From: Deltaproteobacteria bacterium
Lineage (GTDB): Bacteria > Desulfobacterota > Desulfomonilia > UBA1062
Reading direction: 5' to 3'
Length of the DNA stretch: 5,413 bases
NCBI GenBank assembly: GCA_020053185.1
Contig: JAGVNP010000084.1
Span: 1 to 5,413 of the forward strand
Shown: in pieces, positions 5,207 to 5,413 of the stretch
Numbering within the stretch: position 1 is the stretch's first letter
How the letters are laid out: the number at the start of each line of letters is the position of its first letter
The notes under the pieces: model-generated
Database searches by the model: none
Seen by the model: only the letters and a program-made list of their open reading frames with translations
Told to the model about the DNA's origin: nothing
Made by a program: the position numbers and the translations under genes

Positions 5207-5413
5207 ATGGAAAAGTTATCGATTGTTGGTGTTAGTCAGACAAAATACGAGCGGCACAAGGAAGATACATTCGATGAGTTGGTGTTCGAGGCAGTCAGCG
5301 CAGCCCTAACAGATGCAGGCGCTGAGATCAAAGATATCGATAATGTGATCACTGTATCCAATGACTTCTGGGACGGCAGAACAATCTCATCCATGGCTGT
5401 TACAGAAGCATGC
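5207..5413 (+). CDS. thiolase-like acyl-CoA enzyme, lipid-transfer/SCP2-thiolase type (N-terminus only)
   Basis: 69 codons are present; the gene runs off the window. MEKLSIVGVSQTKYERHKEDTF-DELVFEAVSAALTDAG is the standard opening of SCP2/lipid-transfer-type thiolases: a first beta strand ending in G-x-S/T-x-T-K, then the helix that ends in the A-x-x-x-A-G turn, then the EIKDIDNVI segment. DFWDGRTISSM (residues 53-63) follows. The catalytic cysteine expected near residues 80-95 lies outside the window, so it cannot be said whether this is an active thiolase, an Ltp2-like aldolase or a decarboxylating variant. The start at 5207 has TAAGGAG (5195-5201) 5 nt upstream, overlapping the DUF35 stop codon. 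Pairing with an upstream DUF35 gene is the usual order for this subclass. A natural reaction after the BKACE step would be thiolysis or condensation of an acyl-CoA, which is inference. Confidence 0.87.
   Translation, partial: MEKLSIVGVSQTKYERHKEDTFDELVFEAVSAALTDAGAEIKDIDNVITVSNDFWDGRTISSMAVTEAC

Overview
The window looks like chromosomal DNA of an anaerobic, metabolically versatile bacterium. Desulfobacterota (Syntrophus-like or sulfate-reducer-like) or Nitrospirota is the best guess. The basis is moderate GC content, strong Shine-Dalgarno sites, a short hairpin repeat of the GTCATTTCGAGGAG...CGACGAGAAATC type, and a mix of CrtI-like flavoproteins with a beta-keto acid cleavage enzyme (BKACE), a Zn-ribbon/OB-fold protein and a thiolase. 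The taxonomic call is inference only.

Layout. The left third (1-1837) is read on the minus strand. It holds a CrtI/phytoene-desaturase-type FAD oxidoreductase (338-1837), then a previously untracked 44-residue cationic single-helix protein (194-328), then a second FAD oxidoreductase that runs off the window (1-166). The genes are tightly packed, each has its own ribosome binding site, and they look like one operon. A divergent intergenic region (1838-2131) carries credible sigma70-type promoters in both directions, including two that share one -35 region. The right part is read on the plus strand: a secreted protein of unknown function (2132-3535), a BKACE/DUF849 enzyme (3593-4558), a 118-bp MITE-like palindromic element with a probable target-site duplication (4595-4712), a Zn-ribbon/OB-fold 'DUF35' protein (4745-5197), and the start of a thiolase-like gene (5207 to the window end).

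How the genes could work together. BKACE enzymes take a beta-keto acid plus acetyl-CoA to acetoacetate plus a CoA thioester. DUF35 proteins dock onto thiolases and related acyl-CoA enzymes. The two flavoproteins are of a type that saturates or desaturates C-C bonds in hydrophobic substrates. The simplest inference is a catabolic or modifying pathway for an acyl or beta-keto-acyl compound, with a periplasmic protein encoded first in the plus-strand group. The substrate cannot be read from the sequence. The BKACE lacks the equivalent of Kce Glu14, so the lysine-fermentation substrate (3-keto-5-aminohexanoate) is unlikely.

Two printed-frame starts were corrected using ribosome binding sites (2132 rather than 2123; 3593 rather than 3587), and one long N-terminal extension was rejected (1837 rather than 1906).
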